DNA of 64,000 bases. It comes from Vibrio marisflavi CECT 7928. Its GTDB lineage: Bacteria > Pseudomonadota > Gammaproteobacteria > Enterobacterales > Vibrionaceae. Each line of letters starts with the position of its first letter. Position 1 is the stretch's first letter. A model generated the notes under the pieces. That model made no database searches. It saw nothing but the letters and a program-made list of their open reading frames with translations, and was not told the origin of the DNA. A program made the translations under genes and the position numbers. Location: positions 1,550,001-1,614,000 of the forward strand of contig NZ_CAKLDM010000002.1 of NCBI RefSeq assembly GCF_921294215.1, read 5' to 3'. Positions 46,629-55,296 of this stretch are shown one piece after another.

Positions 46629-46986
46629 GAGTTAAAAGTAAAGAGAAATCAGCAGGCTATGTTAGCACATTTCAACCGTTCTGAGTCATGACCAATTTTT
46701 TCGGTGTTCAAACCTGCATCTTCAAGTTTATTGGGTATATATGTCATTTGAATGAAAACGATAAGTGATATTTAGTCAACACAAAGTATTTAATATTTTA
46801 TAAGTTAGTAAATAAATGGACAAATCAAGTAAAAACGCCTTTCAATCCAATTTTATTATTTTAATTTCAATAAGTTAAAACGTGTAGCGTATTTAATACG
46901 TATATTTCATTTTAATGACAGAGCTTTAAGTTATTTATTAAATAATTGATGACATCAACTACCTGTTAGAAATGGAATATCCAATC

Positions 46987-47271
46987 ATGATTAACAAAAA
47001 CGTCTTAAAATTCATCTTACCTGCTCTATTTGTTGCTGGTCTTGCTGCTTGTTCACCTTCTGAGAAAACAGAAACGAAACAAGTTTCTGCTCCAGCGCCT
47101 GCAGCAGTTAAAGCGACAGACTCCACTCAAGCAAGTAGCACAAAGACAGTACAAACTCCAGCTACCGACACAGCCAAACCAGCAGCGACAACGGAAAGTT
47201 CTTCAGCTAAAGCAGCAGTCGCAACTAAACCTGCTTTAACGAAAACAGCTGATACTACCTCGAAGTCTTAA
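46987..47271 (+). CDS. Small Ala/Thr-rich lipoprotein
   Basis: About 94 residues. A lipoprotein signal ends in a lipobox VAGLAAC (Cys near residue 21); the mature part is low-complexity, rich in Ala, Thr, Lys, Pro and Ser, as in flexible periplasmic linkers. I do not recognise a family. A Met five codons upstream is also possible, but the MINKNVLKF start gives a normal signal peptide. It lies between the IS1 element and the convergent fdhD gene. Confidence 0.65.
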   Translation: MINKNVLKFILPALFVAGLAACSPSEKTETKQVSAPAPAAVKATDSTQASSTKTVQTPATDTAKPAATTESSSAKAAVATKPALTKTADTTSKS

Positions 47272-47282
47272 GAATCCCCCTA

Positions 47283-47323
47283 AAAGAAACGGGAGAGCAT
47301 ATATGGCTCTCCCGTTTCTTTAT
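47283..47323. terminator. Bidirectional terminator, lipoprotein and fdhD
   Basis: AAGAAACGGGAGAGC and GCTCTCCCGTTTCTT form a stem of about 16 bp including flanks, with a short loop, and T runs on both strands. It lies between the two convergent genes. Confidence 0.92.
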
Positions 47324-47338
47324 AAGTGGTATAAAAGG

Positions 47339-48157
47339 TTAATTTAACCTAGAAAAATGGCTGTATACGTTCACCCTTCCCGGACGACAATATCCACACA
47401 GCGTAACATTGAGCTTGTCCGCTAATTCGACTGCCATGCTAGTTGCTGCAGAAACAGCCAACAAAATTTCAATACCGCAAGATGCAACCTTTTGAACCAT
47501 CTCAAAACTGGCACGACTAGTGACCAAAATTGCGCCTTGCTGACTCTTATGGTTTTTCGTAATCCAACCAATCAGCTTATCTAGCGCGATATGGCGGCCA
47601 ACGTCTTCAAATATGGCTTCTAGTTTGCCATCACTGCTAATATAAGCAGCAGCATGACTGGCTCCAGTTAATTGGTTATATTGCTGCCCGCTAGTTAGTG
47701 TACTTAAAGCCACATCTAAATCTTCAACTTTAAATTGGGCATGATTGGCCACTGGCTGAGTCGTTCTAACGACACCTTCTAACTTCTCAGCGCCACAAAT
47801 TCCGCACCCTGTCATACCCGTTAACGAGCGGCGTTTTTCTTTTAATCTGTTGAGACAACGATTAGCCACAGTCACTGATAACGTAATGCCATCGCAAACT
47901 GGCTTGATTTCTATGTCATGAATATCGCGAGAGTGATCAATGATGCCTTCGGTAAGCGAGAAACCTATCGCAAATTCTTCTAAATCGGTTGGCGTACACA
48001 TCATCACTGTATATGCAATACCATTGTATTCGAGAGCAACCGGCGTTTCACCAATGAGAAAATCTTGCTCATCTGACATTGGCTGACCATTTTTATATCG
48101 GACAATCTTTGTTTGCTTGACTATATTGGCTTCTAAAAGCGGCTGTACATCTTTCAT
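47339..48157 (-). CDS. fdhD: FdhD, sulfurtransferase for formate dehydrogenase
   Basis: A 272-residue protein. FdhD moves sulfur from IscS to the molybdenum cofactor of formate dehydrogenase, through a CxxC pair that is seen here in TGCGICGAEKLEG. It also has FAIGFSLTEGII, FEDVGRHIALDKLIGW and the RASFEMVQK segment, all conserved. GGGAG seven bases before the ATG at 48157 favours it over an upstream Met. It is encoded next to fdhF, which needs it, and after the fdhF terminator. Confidence 0.93.
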   Translation of the reverse strand: MKDVQPLLEANIVKQTKIVRYKNGQPMSDEQDFLIGETPVALEYNGIAYTVMMCTPTDLEEFAIGFSLTEGIIDHSRDIHDIEIKPVCDGITLSVTVANRCLNRLKEKRRSLTGMTGCGICGAEKLEGVVRTTQPVANHAQFKVEDLDVALSTLTSGQQYNQLTGASHAAAYISSDGKLEAIFEDVGRHIALDKLIGWITKNHKSQQGAILVTSRASFEMVQKVASCGIEILLAVSAATSMAVELADKLNVTLCGYCRPGRVNVYSHFSRLN

Positions 48158-48220
48158 TGCTTTCTCCCAACTGAGCAAACTTTAGCTCTCTATATTCTAG
48201 AGCGTGTTGAGGCCTAATAA

Positions 48221-48252
48221 AAAGGCTCTTTACCCGAGGATAAAGAGCCTTT
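48221..48252 (-). terminator. Terminator of fdhF
   Basis: AAAGGCTCTTTA (48221-48232) and TAAAGAGCCTTT (48241-48252) form a perfect 12-bp stem with T-rich sequence following on the minus strand. It lies 15 bases after the fdhF stop. Confidence 0.92.
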
Positions 48253-48267
48253 CTTGGCCTAGTTTAA

Positions 48268-50418
48268 TTAAGCTTGGTATTGCTTAACTTTAGACTTCAA
48301 GCGAGCTTTCATATCACTGTACTCAGTTTGTACGTAATTTTCAGCCCAATTTTGGTCTTCAATGGCTTCAATCTTAACCGCACAGTATTTGTATTCTGGC
48401 GTGCTTGAGATTGGGTCAACGTGCTCAATGGTTAGCTCGTTACATGCTCCAATCCACCATTGGTAAGTCATGTAAACCGCACCCTTGTTGATACGTTCAC
48501 TGCAACTTGCACGAGAGATAACTTTACCACGGCGAGATGAGATCCAGATCAGCTGCTGATCTTTGATGCCGAACTTCTCGGCATCAGCTGGATGCATCTG
48601 AACGTAACCCGGCTCATCAGCCAGCGTTGAAAGTGCTGCACAGTTACCTGTCATTGAACGACAAGAGTAGTGGCCCACTTCACGAACAGTAGAAAGTACC
48701 AACGGATACTCTTCGTCTGGTTGCTCTAGTGGTGGACGCCATTCTGCAGCAATCAGCTGTCCCTTACCTGAAGGAGTTGTAAACTTATTGCCTTCAAACA
48801 AGAATGGTGTGCCCGGATGATCTTCTGTTGGGCAAGGCCACTGAACAGACTTCAACCCTTCCATCTTCTCGTAAGTCGCACCAGCGTATAGTGGAGCCAA
48901 TGAACGCAACTCATCCCAAATTTCTTGAGTGTTGTTGTAGTGCATTGGGTAACCCATACGAGTTGCCAACAAGCTGAAGATTTCCCAGTCTGGCTTCACG
49001 CCTGCTGGCGGATTAATCGCTTTATAGAAACGTTGGAAGCCACGGTCTGCGCTTGAGTACACACCTTCATGTTCACCCCAACTAGTTGCAGGGAAGACGA
49101 TGTCTGCCATTTCAACCGTTTTGGTCATGAAGATATCTTGAGCAATAACTAGCTCCATCTTCTTCAAGGTTTCACGAAGTGCGTTCAAGTCAGCTTCAGT
49201 TTGCGCTGGATCTTCGCCAAAGATGTAGAAAGCTTTACATACGCCTTCATCAACTTTGTGGCCGATCTCTGTCAAACGGTAACCTGGGGTGCCTGAAAGT
49301 TTCACGCCCCAAGCGTTTTCAAACTTCTCACGAATCGCATCATCTTGCACAGACTGATAGCCTGGGAACTGATGAGGTAGCATGCCAAGGTCACACGTAC
49401 CTTGTACGTTATTTTGACCACGTACAGGACCACAACCTACACCAGGACGACCGAAGTTACCTGTTAGAAGTGCTAGACCCGCTAGTCCGCGGACTACGTC
49501 TACCGCTTGACCGTACTGAGTTACACCCATACCCCAAAGGATCATACCTTCTGGAGCTTCGGCATATGTACGCGCAGCAAAGCGTACATCAGCAGCAGGA
49601 ACGCCTGTGATGTGCTCAACTTTCTCAGGAGCGTAGTTAGCAACAACCTTACGGAACTCTTCAAAACCTTCTGTATATTTCTCTACATAAGACTTATCGT
49701 AAAGTTCTTCTTCAATCATTGTGTAAGCAAGTGAGTTGACCATAGCCATGTTAGAGCCATTATTTAGCGCTAGCCATTGGTCAGCAATACGGGCAGATTC
49801 AACTTTACGTGGGTCAACCACGATGATCTTCGCGCCGTTTGCACGTGCTTTTAGAATATGTCTTGCTACAACTGGATGAGAGTCAGCCGCGTTGTAACCG
49901 AAAACGAGTAAGCATTTAGTTTGTTGAATTTCGGGAATGGCCATGCTCATTGCACCATTACCTACTGTTGTCTCCAGACCGGAGACTGAAGGAGCGTGTC
50001 ACACCCTTGCGCAGTGATCGACGTTATTCGTCCCTATGACCGCCCTTGCTAACTTCTGCATAACGAAGTTTGCTTCGTTACCAGGTCCACGAGCTGAGCC
50101 CGTAGTCATGATCGCATCAGGACCGTACTTGTCTTTGATTGCCATTAGCTTTTCAGCGGCAAAATCTAATGCTTCATCCCAAGATACCGCTTCTAGCTCA
50201 GCATCTTTTGTACGACGAATCATTGGGCTTTTTAGACGTGGAGTCAGCAAGTTAGTGTCGTTTAAAAAGTCCCAACCATAGTAACCTTTTAGACACAACT
50301 GGCCTTCATTAGTACGACCTTCAAGAGGCTCTGCACCAACGACCTTGTTGTTATCAACAACTAGATTCAGTTTGCACCCTGTTCCACAGTAGGGACAAAC
50401 CACTATTGATTTCTTCAT
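48268..50418 (-). CDS. fdhF: Formate dehydrogenase H, selenocysteine-containing catalytic subunit
   Basis: One gene of about 716 codons read through an in-frame TGA at 49999-50001 (minus strand), which encodes selenocysteine 140. The flanks match E. coli FdhF: NVDHCARV before and HAPSVSGL after. The N-terminal [4Fe-4S] ligands are in VVCPYCGTGCKLNLV, and the molybdopterin-binding domains follow (WGMGVTQYGQ, RGQNNVQGTCDLG, STVREVGHYSCRSM). It oxidises formate to CO2 and passes electrons to ferredoxin-type subunits of the Hyf complex. ORF tools split it into 48268-49950 and 49999-50430. The ATG at 50418 gives the conserved MKK start; hydN ends nine bases upstream. Confidence 0.96.
49970..49986 (-). 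promoter_or_regulatory. SECIS hairpin of fdhF
   Basis: Read on the minus strand, GTCTCC-GGTCT-GGAGAC is a perfect 6-bp stem whose GGUCU loop equals that of the E. coli fdhF SECIS apex. It begins 12 bases after the TGA at 49999-50001. SelB binds this element to insert selenocysteine. Confidence 0.92.
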
Positions 50419-50426
50419 TGCTCTAC

Positions 50427-50981
50427 TCACTTACCTAGACCAATAACAGCGGCACTAGCAGCAGCTAATTCACGCTTTTGTTGGCTGGTTTGTTGAATTT
50501 CTTGAGGCTCAATTAGGCTGATTGCTCCCGTAGGGCAAACTTGCGCACATGCTGGGCCTTCTTTTCTATGAGAACATAGATCACATTTTAATGCCTGTGA
50601 TTTTGGCACTTTTCTTTGGAACAGTGCAGAACGCCCTGTATCCTCAGTAACCATTTTCGTCACGACGTCCATCGCACCGTAAGGGCATGCGATAGCACAG
50701 GTTTTACAACCGATGCAACGAGACTGAATCACTTTAATATAACCATCTTCATGAACGATGGCATTGTTCGGGCAAACTTGCGCGCAAGGAGCGTCATCAC
50801 ATTGACGACACATCACAGGCGTAGTTACCTTCGCATTCTTCACCAATTGTAAACGTGGGGCGAAATCATTTGGATCGTTTAACGTTCCAATGCCTTCGTC
50901 TTGGTGAGAGATCGCACATGCCAGTTCACAAGTTCGGCAGCCAATACATTTATTAGCATCTGCAAAGACAAATCGATTCAT
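50427..50981 (-). CDS. hydN: HydN/HycB-type electron-transfer ferredoxin
   Basis: A 184-residue iron-sulfur protein with four [4Fe-4S] motifs: CIGCRTCELAC, CRQCDDAPCAQVC, CIGCKTCAIAC and CDLCSHRKEGPACAQVC. This is the HydN/HycB/HyfA architecture. It overlaps the fdhF leader region and ends nine bases before the fdhF ATG, so it is the probable electron partner of FdhF. The C-terminal tail is Ala-rich and hydrophilic. HycB is the other possible name, since both are close homologues. Confidence 0.9.
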   Translation of the reverse strand: MNRFVFADANKCIGCRTCELACAISHQDEGIGTLNDPNDFAPRLQLVKNAKVTTPVMCRQCDDAPCAQVCPNNAIVHEDGYIKVIQSRCIGCKTCAIACPYGAMDVVTKMVTEDTGRSALFQRKVPKSQALKCDLCSHRKEGPACAQVCPTGAISLIEPQEIQQTSQQKRELAAASAAVIGLGK

Positions 50982-51261
50982 ACGATACCTTCTTGTGTCG
51001 ATACACTAGGGTCTGTATGGGTTTCCTTTCGAGTCTAATTTGTGGAAATTTTCAAAAGGTTTACAGGCCCTAAGCTACATTGCTCTATATTCAAAACTTC
51101 AATTCGATTTGGGCTCTTAAAGTAAAACCTATTCGAATGTAAATTTCTGGATAGGAGCTATCTCTTACTTCTACTCGATATCAATTCATTGCTTCCATAA
51201 ATCGACATCAATTTTATAATTAAATTATATTTTTTATACACTTACAAAGTGTGGGTGTACT

Positions 51262-51720
51262 TTAACAGTGCTCGAACTCACTGTCACCTTTCCAGTTAGG
51301 TAATCGGGAAAAAATGGTGTTAACCGCGTCCTTTACCATATCTGTCATAGGGAACGAAAAAGCCACCGCGGCTGGCTGAATACCAACAAAAGTGACTTCT
51401 GGAACGAATGTTTTTAACTCGTCAATAAGGAAGTTAAGCGGCAGACTGTGGGTCGAAACCATAAACATATCATCGATAACATCTGAGCTAATGATGCGAA
51501 TTTCACCGGCTTTTTCACCAAAATCGGCGGCATCAACCACCACCACTCGCTGTGGTTGACGGTCACGCACTAAGTGCAGCGTATCTTCAGGCATAGTTCC
51601 ACCTTCCAATACTTCCCAGTTCTCAACAGGGTTTTCACGACAAAGCTTAGCCAGGTAAGGCCCCGCTCCGTCATCACCCATCATTGAGTTACCTACAGTT
51701 ATCAATATGTTACCGCTCAT
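51262..51720 (-). CDS. hycI: HycI, hydrogenase large-subunit maturation protease
   Basis: A 152-residue endopeptidase of the HycI/HybD (M52) family. Nickel-sensing residues are in GNSMMGDDGAGPYLA, VDAADFGEKAGEI and the STHSLPLNFLIDEL segment. It removes the C-terminal tail of the group 4 large subunit (HyfG) after nickel insertion. It overlaps the hyfJ end by four bases at the end of the hyf operon; hydN-fdhF follow 280 bases downstream. Confidence 0.93.
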   Translation of the reverse strand: MSGNILITVGNSMMGDDGAGPYLAKLCRENPVENWEVLEGGTMPEDTLHLVRDRQPQRVVVVDAADFGEKAGEIRIISSDVIDDMFMVSTHSLPLNFLIDELKTFVPEVTFVGIQPAAVAFSFPMTDMVKDAVNTIFSRLPNWKGDSEFEHC

Positions 51721-52148
51721 TGACCACCTCGAATCATCAGATACATATTTGGCTCTTTATGTATCGCAGTTAAGATATCAATCAACCCTTGAGTCAAGTA
51801 TTTTGACTTCTCTGATTGTTTGTTAGTGTCGATTTTATCAAATGCAAGTGCCAACATATTGATGTGTTCGGGGTTTATGGTGATTTCTCCAAAAACCAAG
51901 AACCCTTTCATCTTGTTGTAAGCTTCACTGCCTTCTTCTAGAGCGCTGAACCACTCTAGATACTCTTCACCACTACACTGCATTTCAGATTTTAGGCAAT
52001 CGACCACCCCAAGGTGGTGGCCGATGGCTAAGCTGTAATACATGATGTCTTTCGCTTCTTGAGGCATTTCGCTCTCATCAACGAACTTACGGCTCAGACG
52101 ATAAAAATTAACGCTACCTTCTAAATGGCGAGACTTAGCTACATCCAT
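51717..52148 (-). CDS. hyfJ: HyfJ/HycH, formate hydrogenlyase assembly protein
   Basis: A 143-residue protein of the HycH/HyfJ family, recognised by [19 protein letters not shown] and by its position after the small subunit. HycH is needed for assembly of the large subunit of hydrogenase 3 in E. coli; it is not part of the final complex. It overlaps the hyfI end by 14 bases. Confidence 0.88.
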   Translation of the reverse strand: MDVAKSRHLEGSVNFYRLSRKFVDESEMPQEAKDIMYYSLAIGHHLGVVDCLKSEMQCSGEEYLEWFSALEEGSEAYNKMKGFLVFGEITINPEHINMLALAFDKIDTNKQSEKSKYLTQGLIDILTAIHKEPNMYLMIRGGQ

Positions 52149-52950
52149 TACAAGCTCCAGCGGGGCTTCCCCCCATTAGTTGCTGCATGACCAAACGCAT
52201 CACCTTGTTCACGATTTCAGTCAAACGTGGGTCATCCTTAGAATCTAAGAACGCTTTAACACGTTCGTCGACGTTATCTGCATCACTGCCCTCTAACACA
52301 TCCATTAGATCGTTAGATATTTTCTTACCATGACGGTAACCAGCGAGTAAACGTGTCTCTTTTTCAATCAAAACACGGATATCCAATGGAATACCTGTAT
52401 GACGTAGACTTGCTGGTTCTTTCTCTACATCATGCTCTTTAGCCTTCATTTTTTGGCCTAGTAGACCTAGTGCTACCGCCATACCGTAGATAGTCGCAGC
52501 TGGCGTAGGAGGACAGCCAGGAATATAGACATCGACAGGCACAATTTTATCAGTACCACTCCAGACACAATAAAGGTCGTGGAATATGCCACCATCACAG
52601 CCACAAGCACCGTAAGAAACTACGATTTTTGGATCAGGTGCTGCCTCGTAAGCACGTAACGCTGGGCCACGCATCGAACGAGTTACCGCGCCAGTAAATA
52701 ATAAAATATCTGCATGACGTGGGCTTGCTACGACTTTAATACCAAAACGCTCGGTATCGTAAATAGGTGTCGTCGCTGCGAAGATTTCGATTTCACAAGC
52801 GTTACAACCACCACAGTCGACACGATAAACATACGCAGAACGCTTGATATCTTTCAGTAGCGACGCTTTTAACTTTTCGTGATGAGGAGATACTTCAACT
52901 GGCACTGCCTGAGTATGGTTTTCTCCAGCTAATTGCTTAAAGCCTTTCAT
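52135..52950 (-). CDS. hyfI: HyfI/HycG, hydrogenase small subunit (NuoB-like)
   Basis: A 271-residue NuoB-like subunit. The Cys ligands of the proximal [4Fe-4S] cluster are in [23 protein letters not shown] and PGCPPTP. It links the ferredoxin subunits to HyfG. The C-terminus ends in an odd Gly/Cys-rich tail ([12 protein letters not shown]). It is in the middle of the hyf operon, overlapping both neighbours. Confidence 0.94.
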   Translation of the reverse strand: MKGFKQLAGENHTQAVPVEVSPHHEKLKASLLKDIKRSAYVYRVDCGGCNACEIEIFAATTPIYDTERFGIKVVASPRHADILLFTGAVTRSMRGPALRAYEAAPDPKIVVSYGACGCDGGIFHDLYCVWSGTDKIVPVDVYIPGCPPTPAATIYGMAVALGLLGQKMKAKEHDVEKEPASLRHTGIPLDIRVLIEKETRLLAGYRHGKKISNDLMDVLEGSDADNVDERVKAFLDSKDDPRLTEIVNKVMRLVMQQLMGGSPAGACNGCS

Positions 52951-53528
52951 GCGCCCTCCTCTTCTGTAACGACAGGGATTTGATCATATTTTGAGATATA
53001 GCGATCACAGGTAACGTTTTTGTCATCAAGCATGTTTGCTTTGCGACGACACTCTGGACACGTGCTTAACTGGCGCTTACGCATTTCCAGCTGTGCGCCT
53101 GTCAATCCTGCTTGCTCTAGAGAATCAAATGTGTAGTTGAGAAGTTTCGTTGCCACAAATGGACGCTCGCACTCAGTACAATTAGATAAGTTAAACTCTG
53201 CGTGCTCATACAAATCAGCTTTGTTTGTTACAGCAAGTTCAAACTGATCTGTCAGTTCAATTGCATGTGTTGGGCACACTTCTTCACATCGGCCACAATA
53301 GATACAACGAGCAATAGAAAGTTCCCAACGGCGAGTGCCGTTTTCTTCATCAGTTTCCATAATCAAAGCGTTTGCTGGGCACGCGCGAGTACACGCACCA
53401 CAAGCAATACATTGACTGGCTTTTAGTTCAGGCTTACCACGGAAATCATCATGCACTTCAAACGGTGCAAATGGGTATTTAGCGGTAGGATCTCCGGTTT
53501 TTAAAACTGTTTTCAGTAACTTAAACAT
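52947..53528 (-). CDS. hyfH: HyfH/HycF, electron-transfer ferredoxin (NuoI-like)
   Basis: A 193-residue protein with two [4Fe-4S] motifs, [16 protein letters not shown] and [16 protein letters not shown], like NuoI. A further Cys-rich stretch follows, CTECERPF and CPECRRK, which is typical of HycF/HyfH and may bind metal. It carries electrons between the peripheral ferredoxins and HyfI. It overlaps hyfI by four bases. Confidence 0.94.
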   Translation of the reverse strand: MFKLLKTVLKTGDPTAKYPFAPFEVHDDFRGKPELKASQCIACGACTRACPANALIMETDEENGTRRWELSIARCIYCGRCEEVCPTHAIELTDQFELAVTNKADLYEHAEFNLSNCTECERPFVATKLLNYTFDSLEQAGLTGAQLEMRKRQLSTCPECRRKANMLDDKNVTCDRYISKYDQIPVVTEEEGA

Positions 53529-53539
53529 GGCGACCTCAA

Positions 53540-55279
53540 TTAAAATTTCACCGGTGAGTTTTTACGGCTCACACTGTATTGCTCAATAGCTTTGTATGGG
53601 ATGGTCTTACTGCGTTTCTTCTTGGTATCCACAATCGTTACACGGTCGGTACATGAATAACATGGATCAAGGCTACCGATAATGAGTGGCGCATCTGCCA
53701 CAGTGTTACCACGAAGCATATAACGTAGCGTTGGCCAGTTTGCGTAAGTCGCGGCACGACAACGCCAGCGATGAAGTTTTTGGTTGTCGCCAGTCATGCT
53801 CCAGTGCATGTTTTCACCACGTGGTGCTTCAGTGAAACCTAGTGCAAATTTGTTTGGCACATATTGGAAGTCTTCAGTAAGGATTGGGCCTTCAGGAAGG
53901 TTATCTAAACCAAACTCAACCATGTTAAGCGAATCGAACGTTTCTTTAACGCGGATTAGAACACGAGCTTTTACATCGCAAGTATCCATAAACTGCAGAT
54001 CCATTGGCATATCTGAGTAGTTAGTCAGGAAATCGCCATGCACAGAACGCACATCACGCTCAAAACCACTCGCACGAATTAGTGGACCAACCGGGCTGTA
54101 ATCACGAGCGATTTGCTTATCTAAGATACCTACGCCAGATAGGCGGTGATCAATATTGGCTGTAGATAGCAGTACATCTACCAGCTCAGAGAACTCTTTG
54201 CGTACTTTGCGAACAATTTCGATCGCACGTTTGCGCTGATCTTTTAGGAAGTCACGACGTACACCACCGATCAGGTTCATACCGTAAGTTTTACGAGCAC
54301 CTGTTAGGATTTCAGCTAGTTCCATTGTCTTCTCACGAACACGGAAGAACTGCATGAAGCCAGAGTCAAAACCAACAAAGTGGCTTGATAAACCGATGTT
54401 CAGCATGTGACTGTGTAAACGCTCAACTTCCAACATTACTGTACGCACCATCTTCGCACGCTCAGGAACTTGAACGCCTAGAGCGTTCTCAACACTGTTA
54501 GCATAACCGACACTGTGTGTAAATCCGCAGATACCACAGACACGGTCAGCTAGGAAAGCGACTTCGTTGTAACCCATACGAGTTTCCGCCAGCTTTTCCA
54601 TGCCACGGTGTACGTAGAACATGCGGTAGTCAGCATCAACAATATTTTCACCATCAACAAACAGACGGAAGTGTCCCGGCTCATCACTGGTGATATGTAG
54701 TGGACCTACAGGGACAATACGGTTTGAGTCATCACCAAGCTCGTTGATGAACTCGTAGTTTTCTGTTTCTGTCGTCGGCTGTGGACGCTGACGATAGTCC
54801 ATTGCATCTTTACGCAATGGGTGTAAATCTTCTGGCCAATCATCTGGCAAGATTAGGCGACGTTCGTCTGGCAAACCGACTGGCTTAAGACCGTACATGT
54901 CGCGAATTTCACGCTCACCCCAAACAGCAGCTGGGATATGCGGAGTAATAGAAACGAACTCTTGAGACTGAGCGTCAACCAATACTTTTACAACAACCCA
55001 GCTCTTAACAATTCCTTCCATCGAAAGCGCGTGGTAAACACCAAAGTGGCCATTGATGTTGCGCTCATCATTACCGAAAGAAACCGTTAACCAACCTTGC
55101 TGGTCGTAGTATAGCCATTGCATAACCTCGACAAGCGAGGTCATTTTTACCGTAATGGTGACCTGATTTTCAGTCTGCCATTCTTCATCTAAGATTGCAG
55201 AAGGAAACAATTTACGCACGCCTTCAACGTACTGTTTACCAATTTGGCGTTGCGAATGATTTGTTTGTACACTTTCCAT
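53540..55279 (-). CDS. hyfG: HyfG/HycE, [NiFe] hydrogenase large subunit fused to NuoC-like domain
   Basis: A 579-residue fusion of a NuoC-like domain (about 1-170; AVWGEREIRDMYGL) and a NuoD/[NiFe] large-subunit domain. Active-site Cys pairs are in DRVCGICGFTHSVGYAN and DPCYSCTDR. The residues after DPCYSCTDR (VTIVDTKKKRSKTIPYK and on to SPVKF) are the tail cut by HycI. It reduces protons to H2. The motif set matches group 4 hydrogenases 3 and 4. Confidence 0.96.
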   Translation of the reverse strand: MESVQTNHSQRQIGKQYVEGVRKLFPSAILDEEWQTENQVTITVKMTSLVEVMQWLYYDQQGWLTVSFGNDERNINGHFGVYHALSMEGIVKSWVVVKVLVDAQSQEFVSITPHIPAAVWGEREIRDMYGLKPVGLPDERRLILPDDWPEDLHPLRKDAMDYRQRPQPTTETENYEFINELGDDSNRIVPVGPLHITSDEPGHFRLFVDGENIVDADYRMFYVHRGMEKLAETRMGYNEVAFLADRVCGICGFTHSVGYANSVENALGVQVPERAKMVRTVMLEVERLHSHMLNIGLSSHFVGFDSGFMQFFRVREKTMELAEILTGARKTYGMNLIGGVRRDFLKDQRKRAIEIVRKVRKEFSELVDVLLSTANIDHRLSGVGILDKQIARDYSPVGPLIRASGFERDVRSVHGDFLTNYSDMPMDLQFMDTCDVKARVLIRVKETFDSLNMVEFGLDNLPEGPILTEDFQYVPNKFALGFTEAPRGENMHWSMTGDNQKLHRWRCRAATYANWPTLRYMLRGNTVADAPLIIGSLDPCYSCTDRVTIVDTKKKRSKTIPYKAIEQYSVSRKNSPVKF

Positions 55280-55296
55280 TCAACATTCTCTCTAAA

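Larger units (their letters stand above)
45918..46694 (-). mobile_element. IS1-family insertion sequence, probably inactive
   Basis: A 777-bp element bounded by terminal inverted repeats that match at 21 of 24 positions: the left end starts TGGTCGTGACTCA (45918) and the right end, read inward on the minus strand, starts TGGTCATGACTCA (ending 46694). It carries insA and a broken insB on the minus strand. The length is close to the 768 bp of IS1. I see no clear target duplication, suggesting an old insertion or later rearrangement. Confidence 0.85.

Noticed and set aside
36476..46694. CRISPR array or integron cassette array
   Set aside because: There are no regularly spaced repeats, no cas genes and no integrase; the single inverted repeat at 44376 is not in series.
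49999..50430. Separate 143-codon N-terminal formate dehydrogenase gene, or an fdhF pseudogene
   Set aside because: The stop is a TGA at the selenocysteine position 140 and is followed by a SECIS hairpin, so it is part of one functional gene.
51000..51261. Sigma-54 promoter between hycI and hydN
   Set aside because: I searched for GG-N10-GC on the minus strand and found none; hydN-fdhF may be read from upstream or use another promoter.
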